NCBI RefSeq assembly: GCF_034376665.1
Contig: NZ_JAXMJI010000103.1
Span: forward strand, 1 to 61,402
Length of the DNA: 61,402 nt
Direction: 5' to 3'
Origin: Allopontixanthobacter sp034376665
Lineage (GTDB): Bacteria; Pseudomonadota; Alphaproteobacteria; Sphingomonadales; Sphingomonadaceae
In this document: piece after piece, positions 24,512 through 33,729 of the stretch
How positions within the stretch are numbered: position 1 is the stretch's first letter
How the letters are laid out: each line of letters begins with the position of its first letter
Notes under the pieces: model-generated
The model's database searches: none
What the model was told of the DNA's origin: nothing
What the model saw: only the letters and a program-made list of their open reading frames with translations
Translations under genes and position numbers: made by a program

Positions 24512-25139
24512 TCCTCGCCTCCATCAACCGCGCCGCCTGCGCTTCCAGCACCTTGTAACGGCCGTAATCGGGCAGCTTGGAACGCATGAAAGCCGCGATC
24601 TTCGTCAGGTCTGCCGCGTAATCGCCAGTGGGCATGATCGGGGGGCCGAAGCCCAGGATCATCCGTTCATTGCACACCCAGGCGGGGACGATGGGAACGC
24701 CGCTCGCCACCGCGATATGATAGAAGCCCGAGCGCCATTCGCCTTTCGAGGAGCGGGTGCCTTCAGCCGCGATCACCAGCGCCAGCCTGTCCCGCGCGGC
24801 AAATTCGGCCGCAACCTGGGCGACGTAATTGGCGCTTTTCGACCGGTCCACGGGGATGCCGCCCATGTCGAGCATGAATCTGGTCATCGGCCAGCGGAAC
24901 AGCGTGTTCTTGCCCATGAAATTGGGCTGGACGCCCTGTTCCGCAGTCGCCCCGACGAAGAACACGAAGTCCCAGTTGGAGGAATGCGGCGCGCCGGCGA
25001 TGACATATTTGGCGATCGGCGGAAGGTTCCCGTCGAGTTTCCAGCCTTTCCAGCGATAGAGCCACAGGATGATCCGGCGCACGGCCCGCGACAGCAGGCT
25101 TGGCACACGGTCGCCGCGCAGGTGCGGGGTCAAAGCCAT
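24504..25139 (-). CDS. 1-acyl-glycerol-phosphate acyltransferase-like protein (PlsC family)
   Basis: 211 residues. The acyltransferase motif I appears as HSSNWD (HX4D, about residue 52), motif II region as NFMGKNTLF, and motif III as AAEGTRSSKGEWRSGFYHIA (~124-143), followed by VPIVPAWV. There is no N-terminal signal; membrane association is through a hydrophobic N-terminal region. It would acylate lysophosphatidic acid or a related lipid. Coupled to the DUF1295 gene. Confidence 0.88.
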   Translation of the reverse strand: MALTPHLRGDRVPSLLSRAVRRIILWLYRWKGWKLDGNLPPIAKYVIAGAPHSSNWDFVFFVGATAEQGVQPNFMGKNTLFRWPMTRFMLDMGGIPVDRSKSANYVAQVAAEFAARDRLALVIAAEGTRSSKGEWRSGFYHIAVASGVPIVPAWVCNERMILGFGPPIMPTGDYAADLTKIAAFMRSKLPDYGRYKVLEAQAARLMEARNG

Positions 25140-25396
25140 CAGAATTACCCCATCTCCCGCGGCGGTTGCCCCGCAGCCCTACCCCTGAGTGCCGGTCGCT
25201 TAGTGCCGGCGCTGGCGCGAAGAATGCCGCGGTCCCGCTATCCGGCTAAACCATCAATTCCGCGCCGTCAAAGCGATCGGTATCATCACCCATACATCTC
25301 CCGAACACGACTACATTTGTTTGCGAAATATCTGTTCCACAAGTAATGAATTCCGTCGAATAGACCAATTCCGAGCATGAAAGCGCGCCCACACCA

Positions 25397-26959
25397 GTGC
25401 CTGAACGATTTACACGCGGAAATGGGTCGACGGGGACCCTGGTCGAGGCGCGGCCCACTGCCGATTCGACAGAGGATGCGCGCGCGCAGATCCTGGCGTC
25501 TCATGATCTCCATGCGCTCAAGGACGATCCCGAAATCAACGCGATCGTCAAATTCGCCGCCGAACTCTGCAATACGCCGCTTTCAACCGTCTCCGTGGTG
25601 GAGGCGGAGCGCCAGTGGTATCTTGCCCGCGAAGGCACCGAGGAGCGGGAGACTCCTCGCTCCACATCGTTCTGTGCCTATGCGATGCCGGGAACGGAGC
25701 CGATGGTGGTCCCCGACGCGACAAAGGATCCGCGTTTTGCCGATTTCCCGCTGGTAACCGGTCCGGAGCACGTCCGGTTCTACGCCGGGGCACCGCTGCA
25801 TACCGAGGACGGGACTCCGATCGGTGCCTTGTGCGTGATCGACACCGTGCCCCGCCCCGAAGGGCTGACCCGGTTCCAGCTTAACGGGTTGGAGGCACTG
25901 GCGCAGTCGGTTACGTGCCGGATGCGACACAATCACGAACGGCGGGAAGCGCATAGCAAGCTGGAGACCAGCCGGATTCGCCTGCGCACGATTCTCGACA
26001 GCCTGGCGCAGATCGCGTGGTCGGCCAATGCTGAGGGCCAATTTGATTATTTCAATGCCCGCTGGAAGGAAGTAACCGGCGCCGAACCCCCCGAAACTGC
26101 GCTCGAATGGGAGCCGTTCATACACCCTGACGATTTCCAGGGGGCGCTCGACGAATTCCTCCGATGTGTCGCATCGGATAAGCCATACGAAGCCAGATAT
26201 CGCCTGAGGCAGAAAGATGGCGGTTATCGCTGGGTGCTCGCCCGGGCACGGCCGATGTCCGCCGCCATTACCACGCGCCTTCGCTGGGCCGGCACTATCA
26301 CCGACGTCGACGATGCCTATCGGCATTCCGAAAAGAACAAGCTGCTGGCGCTGGAATTGTCCCATCGGATCAAGAACATCTTTGCGGTTGTTTCGGGACT
26401 GATCACGCTGACCTCCAGAAACAGGCCCGAAGCGAAAACATTTGCCGAGGAACTGAACAGCAAGATTCATGCCTTGGGCCGGGCGCACGATTTCGTCAGG
26501 CCGGTCGAAAACGAAATGGGCGACAGCCTTCACGGACTGCTGGAAATCTTGCTCAAGCCCTATGCCGAAGGAAATTCCGGGCGCATCACCGTTCGCGGCG
26601 ACGGGGTGACGATCGGGATGCAATCGACCACCCCGCTGGCGCTGGTGTTCCACGAATTCGCCACCAATGCGGCAAAATACGGCGCCTTGTCGGTGCCCGA
26701 GGGCAAGGTCGCGGTCACGGTGTCCCATGTTGACGGAAGTGACGGGGACGATGGGGAGGAGGGCTACGCTACCATCGAATGGCACGAAAGCGGCGGCCCG
26801 AGGCTCCCCGCTGCCAGTCCGGCAGATCCGCAGCACATAGGCTTTGGCACGCGACTGGTGGAAATGACCGTCACCAGCCAGTTGCGCGGATCACTCGAGC
26901 GCGAAATGAAACCCGGAGGATTTGTCGCGCGGCTGAGATTGCCGCTGTCTGCGCTCTAG
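25397..26959 (+). CDS. GAF-PAS-HWE sensor histidine kinase
   Basis: 520 residues, no membrane segment, so a soluble sensor. A GAF domain spans about 45-175, a PAS domain about 195-305 (the IHPDDFQGALDEF motif and the YRLRQKDGGYRWV tail), and an HWE/HisKA_2 dimerisation domain carries the phospho-acceptor His323 in LELSHRIKNIFAV. The ATPase domain has HEFATNAAKYGALS and a GFGTRLVE G-box. HWE kinases are characteristic of alphaproteobacteria and often feed the general stress response. No response regulator is adjacent. The only usable start after the upstream in-frame stop is GTG at 25397. The 257 bp before it hold no other gene. Confidence 0.9.
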   Translation: MPERFTRGNGSTGTLVEARPTADSTEDARAQILASHDLHALKDDPEINAIVKFAAELCNTPLSTVSVVEAERQWYLAREGTEERETPRSTSFCAYAMPGTEPMVVPDATKDPRFADFPLVTGPEHVRFYAGAPLHTEDGTPIGALCVIDTVPRPEGLTRFQLNGLEALAQSVTCRMRHNHERREAHSKLETSRIRLRTILDSLAQIAWSANAEGQFDYFNARWKEVTGAEPPETALEWEPFIHPDDFQGALDEFLRCVASDKPYEARYRLRQKDGGYRWVLARARPMSAAITTRLRWAGTITDVDDAYRHSEKNKLLALELSHRIKNIFAVVSGLITLTSRNRPEAKTFAEELNSKIHALGRAHDFVRPVENEMGDSLHGLLEILLKPYAEGNSGRITVRGDGVTIGMQSTTPLALVFHEFATNAAKYGALSVPEGKVAVTVSHVDGSDGDDGEEGYATIEWHESGGPRLPAASPADPQHIGFGTRLVEMTVTSQLRGSLEREMKPGGFVARLRLPLSAL

Positions 26960-26985
26960 CTCTCCGGCGACACCCCGCACCGGCT

Positions 26986-28053
26986 TCAAGCGAAACCGGG
27001 GCCGCCCGGCCAACGCGGCCCGGCGAGGCCCATCACCTTGAAGATAAGGCCCATCTGATCGTCCGCCACGAGCCGCCGCTTGTCCTGCTGGAGCCGCTCG
27101 GCGTATTCGGGCGCTAGCCGGGCCAGCCCTTCGGCGCGCATGTCTATTCCGAGTTCGGTCAGCCACTGCCCCTGCGACACAGTGCCGAGCCAGCGGACAT
27201 CGTGCGCGCGGGCGATCCGGGCGAGCGTCTCGAAATCGACATAGGCGGTCAGGTCCGCCGCGCCGGGAGCGGCCAGCGGATCCACCTTCCTGTGTTCGCG
27301 GACCGCCTGGAGGGTCGAGCCGCCGCGCAGTTCGGTGTGGCCGTAATCGATCACCAGCGCCGCGCCGCCCTGCGCCGACAGTCTTGCGGCGATTTCCTGC
27401 ATGATGGCCGCCGCTGCCGGGCAGGTTTCGATCAATGTGCCCTGCGTCGCCTCCCGCCAGTCCGGCGGAACCGCGGCGTCCATCGGCTGGTCGCCCGCTA
27501 CGAACACCAGCCGTTCTTCGTTCAGCCCAACCATCCGTTCCCGCCAACCATCGGCGGAGCGGACCAATTGCCGGATCGGCAGCGCGTCGAAAAATTCGTT
27601 CGCCACCAGCAGCAACGGTCCATCCGCCGGTACGCTGGTCAGATCGTCATGAAAATTGACCGGTCCCAGCGCTGCCTGCTGGATGTCCCGCAGAACAGGC
27701 GATCCCTCCACCAGATGAACCGACGGCTCCAGACCGTAGCGTTTCGCACTGCGCAGCGCGTCCTTCGCCAGCGTGCCGCGCCCGGGACCCAGCTCGACGT
27801 AATGGACCGGCTGCGGGCGTCCCGCGGCGATCCACATGTCGGCCAGCCACAATCCGATCAATTCCCCGAACATCTGGCTGACTTCGGGCGCGGTGACGAA
27901 ATCGCCGCCCGCCCCAAGCGGATCCTTGCCCGCATAATAGCGTGCGTTGCTTTCCCCCATGAAGCGGGAGAGCGAAATCGGGCCGTGGGTACGGATCAGC
28001 CGGCGGACCATCTCCGCATGATCGCTGCCGGGTGCTTCGAAGTCACGGCTCAT
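26986..28053 (-). CDS. MidA/NDUFAF7-family SAM-dependent methyltransferase
   Basis: 355 residues. The protein has FMGESNARYYAGKDPLGAGGDFVTAPEVSQMFGELIG (~31-67) and the SAM-binding YVELGPGRGTLAKDALR (~85-101), both diagnostic of the COG1565/NDUFAF7 family. The mitochondrial homolog methylates an arginine of complex I subunit NDUFS2. The bacterial role is likely similar but is unproven here. NEFFDALPIRQLV (~152) and VIDYGHTE (~238) complete the fold. It overlaps lgt by ATGA (28050-28053). Confidence 0.9.
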   Translation of the reverse strand: MSRDFEAPGSDHAEMVRRLIRTHGPISLSRFMGESNARYYAGKDPLGAGGDFVTAPEVSQMFGELIGLWLADMWIAAGRPQPVHYVELGPGRGTLAKDALRSAKRYGLEPSVHLVEGSPVLRDIQQAALGPVNFHDDLTSVPADGPLLLVANEFFDALPIRQLVRSADGWRERMVGLNEERLVFVAGDQPMDAAVPPDWREATQGTLIETCPAAAAIMQEIAARLSAQGGAALVIDYGHTELRGGSTLQAVREHRKVDPLAAPGAADLTAYVDFETLARIARAHDVRWLGTVSQGQWLTELGIDMRAEGLARLAPEYAERLQQDKRRLVADDQMGLIFKVMGLAGPRWPGGPGFA

Positions 28054-28949
28054 GCGGGGGCGGGATCACCCGTGGTGCCACTGGCGAGCGGACGGCGAAT
28101 CAGGGCCCGCGCCATCACCGCGATGCCCAGCACGATCAGCGGAATGGTCAGCCACTGGCCCATCGACAGGCCGCTTTCGCGCGCGAAGTCCGCCAATTGC
28201 GCGTCGGGTTCGCGGAAGAATTCCGAGACGAAGCGCCCCAGCGAGATGCCCGTGGTGAATATCCCCACGAGTAGCCCGGGGCGATACCGCGCGCGCGTGC
28301 GCCAGAAGGCATAGAGCAGGATCACGATCAGGATCGCCCCTTCCAGCGCAGCCTGGTAAAGCTGCGAGGGATGCCGCGCCAGCGGGCCGCCGCCGGGGAA
28401 GACCATCGCCCACGGCACTTCGCTGGGTACGGTGATGACCCGGCCCCACAATTCGCCGTTGATGAAATTGGCGAGCCGCCCCAGCATCATCCCCACCGGC
28501 ACGTTGACTGCGATGTAATCGCACACGCGCAGGAAGCTGAGCTCCCCGCGCCAGCTGACATAGGCGATCGCCGCCAGCACGCCCATCAAGCCGCCGTGGA
28601 AGCTCATCCCGCCGTCCCACAGCCGCAGCAGCCGGTAGCTGACGAAACCATTGCCTTCGAAACTGGTGAACAGCGCGGGATCGTAGAACATCGCATAGCC
28701 CAGCCTGCCGCCGAGAATGATGCCGAGCGTGCAGTAGAAGAACAGATCGTCCGCATGGCGCTGCGCCATCGGCGCGCCGGGTGCCCGCAGCATCTTCGAC
28801 AGATGCCAATAGGCGAACAGCAGCCCGCCCAGATAGGCGAGCGAGTAATAGCGCAAGGTGAAAGACCCGATCTCGATGCCGGGTTTCAGGCCGAGTTCCG
28901 CCCATTGGATCGGATCGGACGCAGCGGCAGATGCCAGTAGTGACAGCAA
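28050..28949 (-). CDS. lgt: Prolipoprotein diacylglyceryl transferase
   Basis: 299 residues, seven-TM inner-membrane enzyme. It transfers diacylglyceryl from phosphatidylglycerol to the lipobox cysteine of prolipoproteins. The Lgt signature GRLANFINGELWGR is near residues 150-163 and the AYWHLSK, GGRLGYAMFYDP and YQAALEGAILI motifs match the family. Its product would act on lipoproteins such as the 5'-nucleotidase in this window. Coupled to the methyltransferase downstream. Confidence 0.95.
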   Translation of the reverse strand: MLSLLASAAASDPIQWAELGLKPGIEIGSFTLRYYSLAYLGGLLFAYWHLSKMLRAPGAPMAQRHADDLFFYCTLGIILGGRLGYAMFYDPALFTSFEGNGFVSYRLLRLWDGGMSFHGGLMGVLAAIAYVSWRGELSFLRVCDYIAVNVPVGMMLGRLANFINGELWGRVITVPSEVPWAMVFPGGGPLARHPSQLYQAALEGAILIVILLYAFWRTRARYRPGLLVGIFTTGISLGRFVSEFFREPDAQLADFARESGLSMGQWLTIPLIVLGIAVMARALIRRPLASGTTGDPAPA

Positions 28950-29138
28950 GAAGCATACCCCTTAAGTAACCAGAGCCGCATGGATATCCCGCATCGCCGG
29001 ATACAGCGCGGCTTTTGGCATAGCCCGGCGGCAGGTTAAACCCTTCGCTGCGAACATTCGGGCTTCGAAATGGATTGACCAGCGCGAATTCGCCAGACCA
29101 AGGCGGACCGCATAATCGGGATTGGGAGATACTTCTAG

Positions 29139-30830
29139 ATGGCAACGGAACTGGATCAGGCACTCAACTCCATAATGGACGCATTGGTGCAGCCAGGGCA
29201 GCCCTTCGAAACGGTCCCTTACGAGCGGTTCGGCCAGCAATTGCCAGCGTTCAAGAACGCACCGCCAAGCCTGACGCATTATTTCGCGCATTATTGCCAC
29301 GAACATGCGGACCTGCCGTTCCTGGTCGATGGCGACAATCGCCTGACCTTTGGCGAAACCTATGCCGCGGCGCAGGCGGTCGCGGCAGGGCTGGTTTCGC
29401 GTCACGGGGTCAAGACCGGGGACCGCGTGGGAATCGCGGCGCGTAATTCGGCCAACTGGATCATTTCCTATATGGGGATCGTGATGGCCGGGGGCTGTGC
29501 AACCCTGCTCAATGGATTCTGGACCGGCGACGAACTCGCCTTCGGCATCAGGATCGCCGAATGCAGCCTGGTTCTGGCGGACAAGCAACGTGCGGAGCGG
29601 CTGGAGGGTACCGACCATTCCGCGCAGCTGGTGATCATCGGTCACGATGGTCTCCAATCGTGTGGTCTGGCCAATGTGTGGGCCGAGCCCGGTTCTGCCG
29701 CCCTGCCCGAAGTCGGCCCCGACGATCTGGCGACTGTCCTGTACACGTCCGGCTCGACCGGCTTTCCCAAAGGGGCATGGTCCGATCACCGCGGGGTGGT
29801 TTCGGGAATTTTCAACTATGTGGCGCAATCGGCGATGGCGTCGCTGCTGCTGACCAAGCAGGGCAATCCGCCAGTCGGGCAGCCCTGTGCGCTGGTCGCG
29901 GTCCCGCTGTTCCACGTGACCGGCGAAGTGCCACTGTTCCTGCAGAGCTTTGCCATCGGGCGGAAGCTGGTGATGATGCCAAAGTGGGACGCGCGCGAGG
30001 CAATGCGTCTGATCGAAGCGGAAAAGGTCAGCTATTTCGTCGGTGTGCCGCTGATGAGCTATGAAATGGCAACCCATCCCGATCGCGGCAATTATGATCT
30101 GTCCACCTGCAAAAGCTTTGCCGCCGGCGGGGCCCCGCGGCCCATCGACCATGTGACCAAGATCCGCGATTCCTTCCCCGACGGCTTCCCACTGCTGGGC
30201 TACGGCCTCACCGAAACCAACGCGGTCGGCTGCGGCAATTTCAACGAAAACTATCTGGCGAAGCCGGGCAGCACGGGACGAGCGAGCCGCCCGCTGGTCG
30301 ATCTCGCCATCCTCGATGATGACGGCAACAAACTCGCCCAGGGGCAGGTCGGCGAGGTATGCCTGCGCACGGTGGCCAACTTCCGCGGCTACTGGAAAAA
30401 CGATGCGGCAACCGAGGCGGCCTTCACCAGCGATGGTTATTTCCGCAGCGGAGACCTGGGCTATCTGGACGAAGACGGCTATCTGTTCATCGTCGACCGC
30501 AAGAAGGACATCATCATTCGCGGGGGCGAGAACATCTCCTGCATCGAAGTCGAACAGGCGCTTTACGCCCACCCCGACGTGGCGGAATGTTCGGTGTTCG
30601 GCCTGCCCGACGAGCGGTTTGGCGAGATCGTCGGCGCGACCTATATGGTGCGCGAAGGCAAGACCCTGACGCCCGAGCAGCTGCGCGCCTTCCTCGACGG
30701 AAAGCTTGCACCTTTCAAGATGCCTGCCCATCTGTGGCAGGCGGACGAACCGCTGCCCAAACTGGGCACGCAGAAGATCGACAAGAAGACCCTGCGCGAA
30801 CAATACGCTGCGGCAATGGGCGCCGGATAG
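29139..30830 (+). CDS. Acyl-CoA synthetase-like adenylate-forming enzyme
   Basis: 563 residues. The ATP/AMP motif YTSGSTGFPKGA (A3) is near residue 201, YGLTETNAVG (A5) near 361, GDLGYLDEDGYLFIVDRKKD (A7/A8) near 440-460, and the catalytic Lys in KLGTQKIDKKTL near the C-terminus. This is the AMP-binding family that activates carboxylic acids as acyl-AMP and then acyl-CoA. The chain-length preference cannot be told. GGGAG lies 11 nt upstream of the ATG. It sits divergently from lgt across ~190 bp, with glnD following 38 bp later. Confidence 0.88.
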   Translation: MATELDQALNSIMDALVQPGQPFETVPYERFGQQLPAFKNAPPSLTHYFAHYCHEHADLPFLVDGDNRLTFGETYAAAQAVAAGLVSRHGVKTGDRVGIAARNSANWIISYMGIVMAGGCATLLNGFWTGDELAFGIRIAECSLVLADKQRAERLEGTDHSAQLVIIGHDGLQSCGLANVWAEPGSAALPEVGPDDLATVLYTSGSTGFPKGAWSDHRGVVSGIFNYVAQSAMASLLLTKQGNPPVGQPCALVAVPLFHVTGEVPLFLQSFAIGRKLVMMPKWDAREAMRLIEAEKVSYFVGVPLMSYEMATHPDRGNYDLSTCKSFAAGGAPRPIDHVTKIRDSFPDGFPLLGYGLTETNAVGCGNFNENYLAKPGSTGRASRPLVDLAILDDDGNKLAQGQVGEVCLRTVANFRGYWKNDAATEAAFTSDGYFRSGDLGYLDEDGYLFIVDRKKDIIIRGGENISCIEVEQALYAHPDVAECSVFGLPDERFGEIVGATYMVREGKTLTPEQLRAFLDGKLAPFKMPAHLWQADEPLPKLGTQKIDKKTLREQYAAAMGAG

Positions 30831-30868
30831 ATCCCACTTCTTGAACCCACGGGGAAATTGTTGAACTT

Positions 30869-33628
30869 GTGAACAAGGTAAGGATCCCCAACCAGCGCGC
30901 GATCATCGACCGGCGGGCCATCGGCGGCGCGATCGAGGAACTGGCCGCGCGCGGCGGCACCGCCGCCCGGGCCGAGATCGTTACCCTGCTCCGCGGGGCG
31001 CTGGACGAAGGGCGGGCCGAAGTGGCGCGGCGGCTGGAAGAAAAGCCGTCTGCAGGGCACGAATGCTGCGCGGGGCAGGCGTTTCTGGTCGACCAGCTGG
31101 TCCGCCTGATCCACGACCATGTGGTCCGCGATGTCTATCCTTCGGGCAACCGTTCCACCGGCGAACGGCTGAGCATCATGGCGGTGGGCGGGTATGGCCG
31201 CGCCGAAATGGCACCGCATTCCGATGTCGATATCGCGTTCCTTACCCCCACCCGGCGGGCGCCGTGGTGCGAACAGGTGATCGAGGCGATCCTCTATTAC
31301 CTGTGGGATCTGGGCCTGAAGGTCGGCCATTCCAGCCGCACACCCGACGACATGGTACGGATGGCGAAAGAGGATCTGTCGATCCGTACGTCGCTGCTGG
31401 AAGGGCGCTTCCTGTGGGGCGACAGCGATCTCTATGACCAGGCCCGCAAGCGGTTCTTTGCCGAGGTAGTCGCCGGAACCGAGCGCAAGTTCCTGTCCGA
31501 GAAACTCGAGGAACGCAACGCCCGGCACAAGCGGATGGGCGACAGCCGCTATGTCGTCGAACCCAATGTGAAGGACGGCAAGGGCGGATTGCGCGACCTG
31601 CAGACGCTGTACTGGATCGGCAAATATATCCACAAGGTCAGGAGCGGCGCGGATCTGGTCGAGGCGGGACTCCTGACCCGGCTGGAATACCGTTCGTTCC
31701 GCCGCGCCGAAACCTTCATGCTGGCGGTGCGCTGCCATCTGCACATGATCACCGGGCGGGCAGAGGACCGGTTGACTTTCGACCTTCAGCGACAGGTCGC
31801 CCAGCGGATGAATTTCGCCGACCGCACGGGCAAGAGCGCCGTGGAACGGTTCATGCAGCTCTATTTTCTTCAGGCGAAGCGGGTCGGCAGCCTCACCGGC
31901 GTATTCCTCGACCATATCGACCAGCAATTCGCCCAGCGCCGTGCGCGCCGCGGATTGCTGGCCGGTTTTACTACCCGCCCCCGCTGGGTGAAGGGATACC
32001 GGGTCCATGGCGGGAAGATAGAAGCCCCGTCCGACGACTGGTTTGCGAAGGACCCCGCCCGGCTGATCGAGGTGTTCCAGATCGCCGAAGCCGAGGGGCT
32101 GGAAGTTCACCCCGCAACCATGCGGCAGGCCGACCGCGATTCCGGGCTCATCACCTCGGCCGTCCGCAAGGATCCGCGGGCCAACGCGCTGTTCATCGGC
32201 TTGCTGACCGGCCGGAACGACCCCGAAAAGGTCCTCCGCTGGCTGAACGAAGCCGGGGTGTTCGGCAAGTTCGTGCCGGATTTCGGACGCGTCAACGCGC
32301 AGATGCAGTTCGATATGTACCACCATTACACCGTGGACGAGCACACCATTCGCGCGATCGGCCTGCTCAGCCGGATCGAGCGAGGGGAATTGGTGGAAGA
32401 CCATCCCCGCGCTTCCGAAATCATCCACCAGGTTGCCTCGCGCCGGGCGGCCTATGTCGCGGTGCTGCTGCACGATATTGCCAAGGGCCGCGGCGGCGAT
32501 CATTCGGTTCTCGGCGCGGAAATTTCCGAAAAACTGTGCCCCCGCTTCGGCCTCGACCAGGACGAAACCGATCTGGTTGCCTGGCTGGTCCGGCACCACC
32601 TGCTGATGAGCGCGACCGCGTTCAAGCGCGACCTGACCGATCCGCAGACGATCGAGAATTTCGTCGCCCAGGTGCAGAGCGTGGAGCGCCTGCGGCATCT
32701 CATGATGCTGACCGCGGTGGATATACGCGCGGTCGGACCGGGCGTGTGGAACAGCTGGAAACGGCAGTTGCTGGGCGAATTGTCCGATGCCGCGCAGGAA
32801 CGCCTGCGGCTGGGCCATATGCCCCATCGGCGCAAGGAACGGGTCGCCTACAAGAAGGAAACCGTGGCCGGGCTATTGGGCGATAATGCGCCTCTGATCG
32901 AGGACTTCGGCAAGCTGTTCGGCGATGCCTATTGGGTGGCGGAACCCGAAGAGATCATTGCTCGCAACCTCGTCCAGTATTCGGTGGCACGGCAGCTGGA
33001 GGAAGAACTCTCGATCCACTGCGAATATGACGAAGGGCGCGGCGCGACGCTGGTGACGATCATCGCTTCGGACCATCCGGGATTGTTCTACCGGATCGCG
33101 GGCGGAATTCACCTGGCCGGAGCAAACATCATCGACGCCCGCATCCACACCACCCGCAATGGCTGGGCAGTGGACAATTTCCTGATCCAGGATCCGCTCG
33201 GCAGGCCGTTCCACGAACCGGGGCAGATCGAGCGGATCAAACGGTCGATCTCCGACGCGCTGGCCAACCGGATCGAACTGGTGCCGCGGCTCGCCAAACG
33301 TCCGCTGCCGCATTCGCGCGCGAGCACGTTCGACGTGCGTCCGCGGGTCCTGTTCGACAACGAGGCGTCGAACAAGTTTACCGTCGTCGAGGTGAACGCG
33401 CGCGACCGTCCGGCCCTGCTCAACCGCCTCGCACGCGCACTGTTCGAGCACCAGCTTGTGGTATATTCGGCACACATCACCTCTTATGGTGAGCGTGCGG
33501 CAGATAATTTCTATGTTACCGACCTTCTTGGTAATAAAATAACCGCAACCGAGAGGCTGAAAGCGATCGAGGAAGCGCTGCTCGATGCAGCGAGCGACGA
33601 GCGGCAGGCCAAACTCGAGGACGCGTGA
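30869..33628 (+). CDS. glnD: Bifunctional [protein-PII] uridylyltransferase/uridylyl-removing enzyme
   Basis: 919 residues. GlnD senses glutamine and adds or removes UMP on PII proteins. The nucleotidyltransferase motif GGYGRAEMAPHSDVD lies at 107-121 with Ser118 and Asp119/Asp121. The HD domain VLLHDIAKGRGGDHS is near residue 530-545, and two C-terminal ACT domains start near 735 (TLVTIIASDHPGLFYRIAGG) and 845 (FTVVEVNARDRPALLNRLA). The start is GTG at 30869 with only a weak Shine-Dalgarno. PII and GlnE are not in the window. Confidence 0.96.
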   Translation: MNKVRIPNQRAIIDRRAIGGAIEELAARGGTAARAEIVTLLRGALDEGRAEVARRLEEKPSAGHECCAGQAFLVDQLVRLIHDHVVRDVYPSGNRSTGERLSIMAVGGYGRAEMAPHSDVDIAFLTPTRRAPWCEQVIEAILYYLWDLGLKVGHSSRTPDDMVRMAKEDLSIRTSLLEGRFLWGDSDLYDQARKRFFAEVVAGTERKFLSEKLEERNARHKRMGDSRYVVEPNVKDGKGGLRDLQTLYWIGKYIHKVRSGADLVEAGLLTRLEYRSFRRAETFMLAVRCHLHMITGRAEDRLTFDLQRQVAQRMNFADRTGKSAVERFMQLYFLQAKRVGSLTGVFLDHIDQQFAQRRARRGLLAGFTTRPRWVKGYRVHGGKIEAPSDDWFAKDPARLIEVFQIAEAEGLEVHPATMRQADRDSGLITSAVRKDPRANALFIGLLTGRNDPEKVLRWLNEAGVFGKFVPDFGRVNAQMQFDMYHHYTVDEHTIRAIGLLSRIERGELVEDHPRASEIIHQVASRRAAYVAVLLHDIAKGRGGDHSVLGAEISEKLCPRFGLDQDETDLVAWLVRHHLLMSATAFKRDLTDPQTIENFVAQVQSVERLRHLMMLTAVDIRAVGPGVWNSWKRQLLGELSDAAQERLRLGHMPHRRKERVAYKKETVAGLLGDNAPLIEDFGKLFGDAYWVAEPEEIIARNLVQYSVARQLEEELSIHCEYDEGRGATLVTIIASDHPGLFYRIAGGIHLAGANIIDARIHTTRNGWAVDNFLIQDPLGRPFHEPGQIERIKRSISDALANRIELVPRLAKRPLPHSRASTFDVRPRVLFDNEASNKFTVVEVNARDRPALLNRLARALFEHQLVVYSAHITSYGERAADNFYVTDLLGNKITATERLKAIEEALLDAASDERQAKLEDA

Positions 33629-33729
33629 ATGGGAGGCACTACGGATTTTGGTATTGATTAAAAACTGATGCTGCGCGATGTCCGGGCAGTAAGACATATA
33701 ACCAATAAAATGTTTGGGAGAGCATGATC

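Noticed and set aside
28962..30803. 613-codon minus-strand frame
   Set aside because: Antisense to the acyl-CoA synthetase-like gene; no family resemblance.
30641..32827. 728-codon minus-strand frame
   Set aside because: Antisense to glnD; the frame results from GC-rich codon structure.
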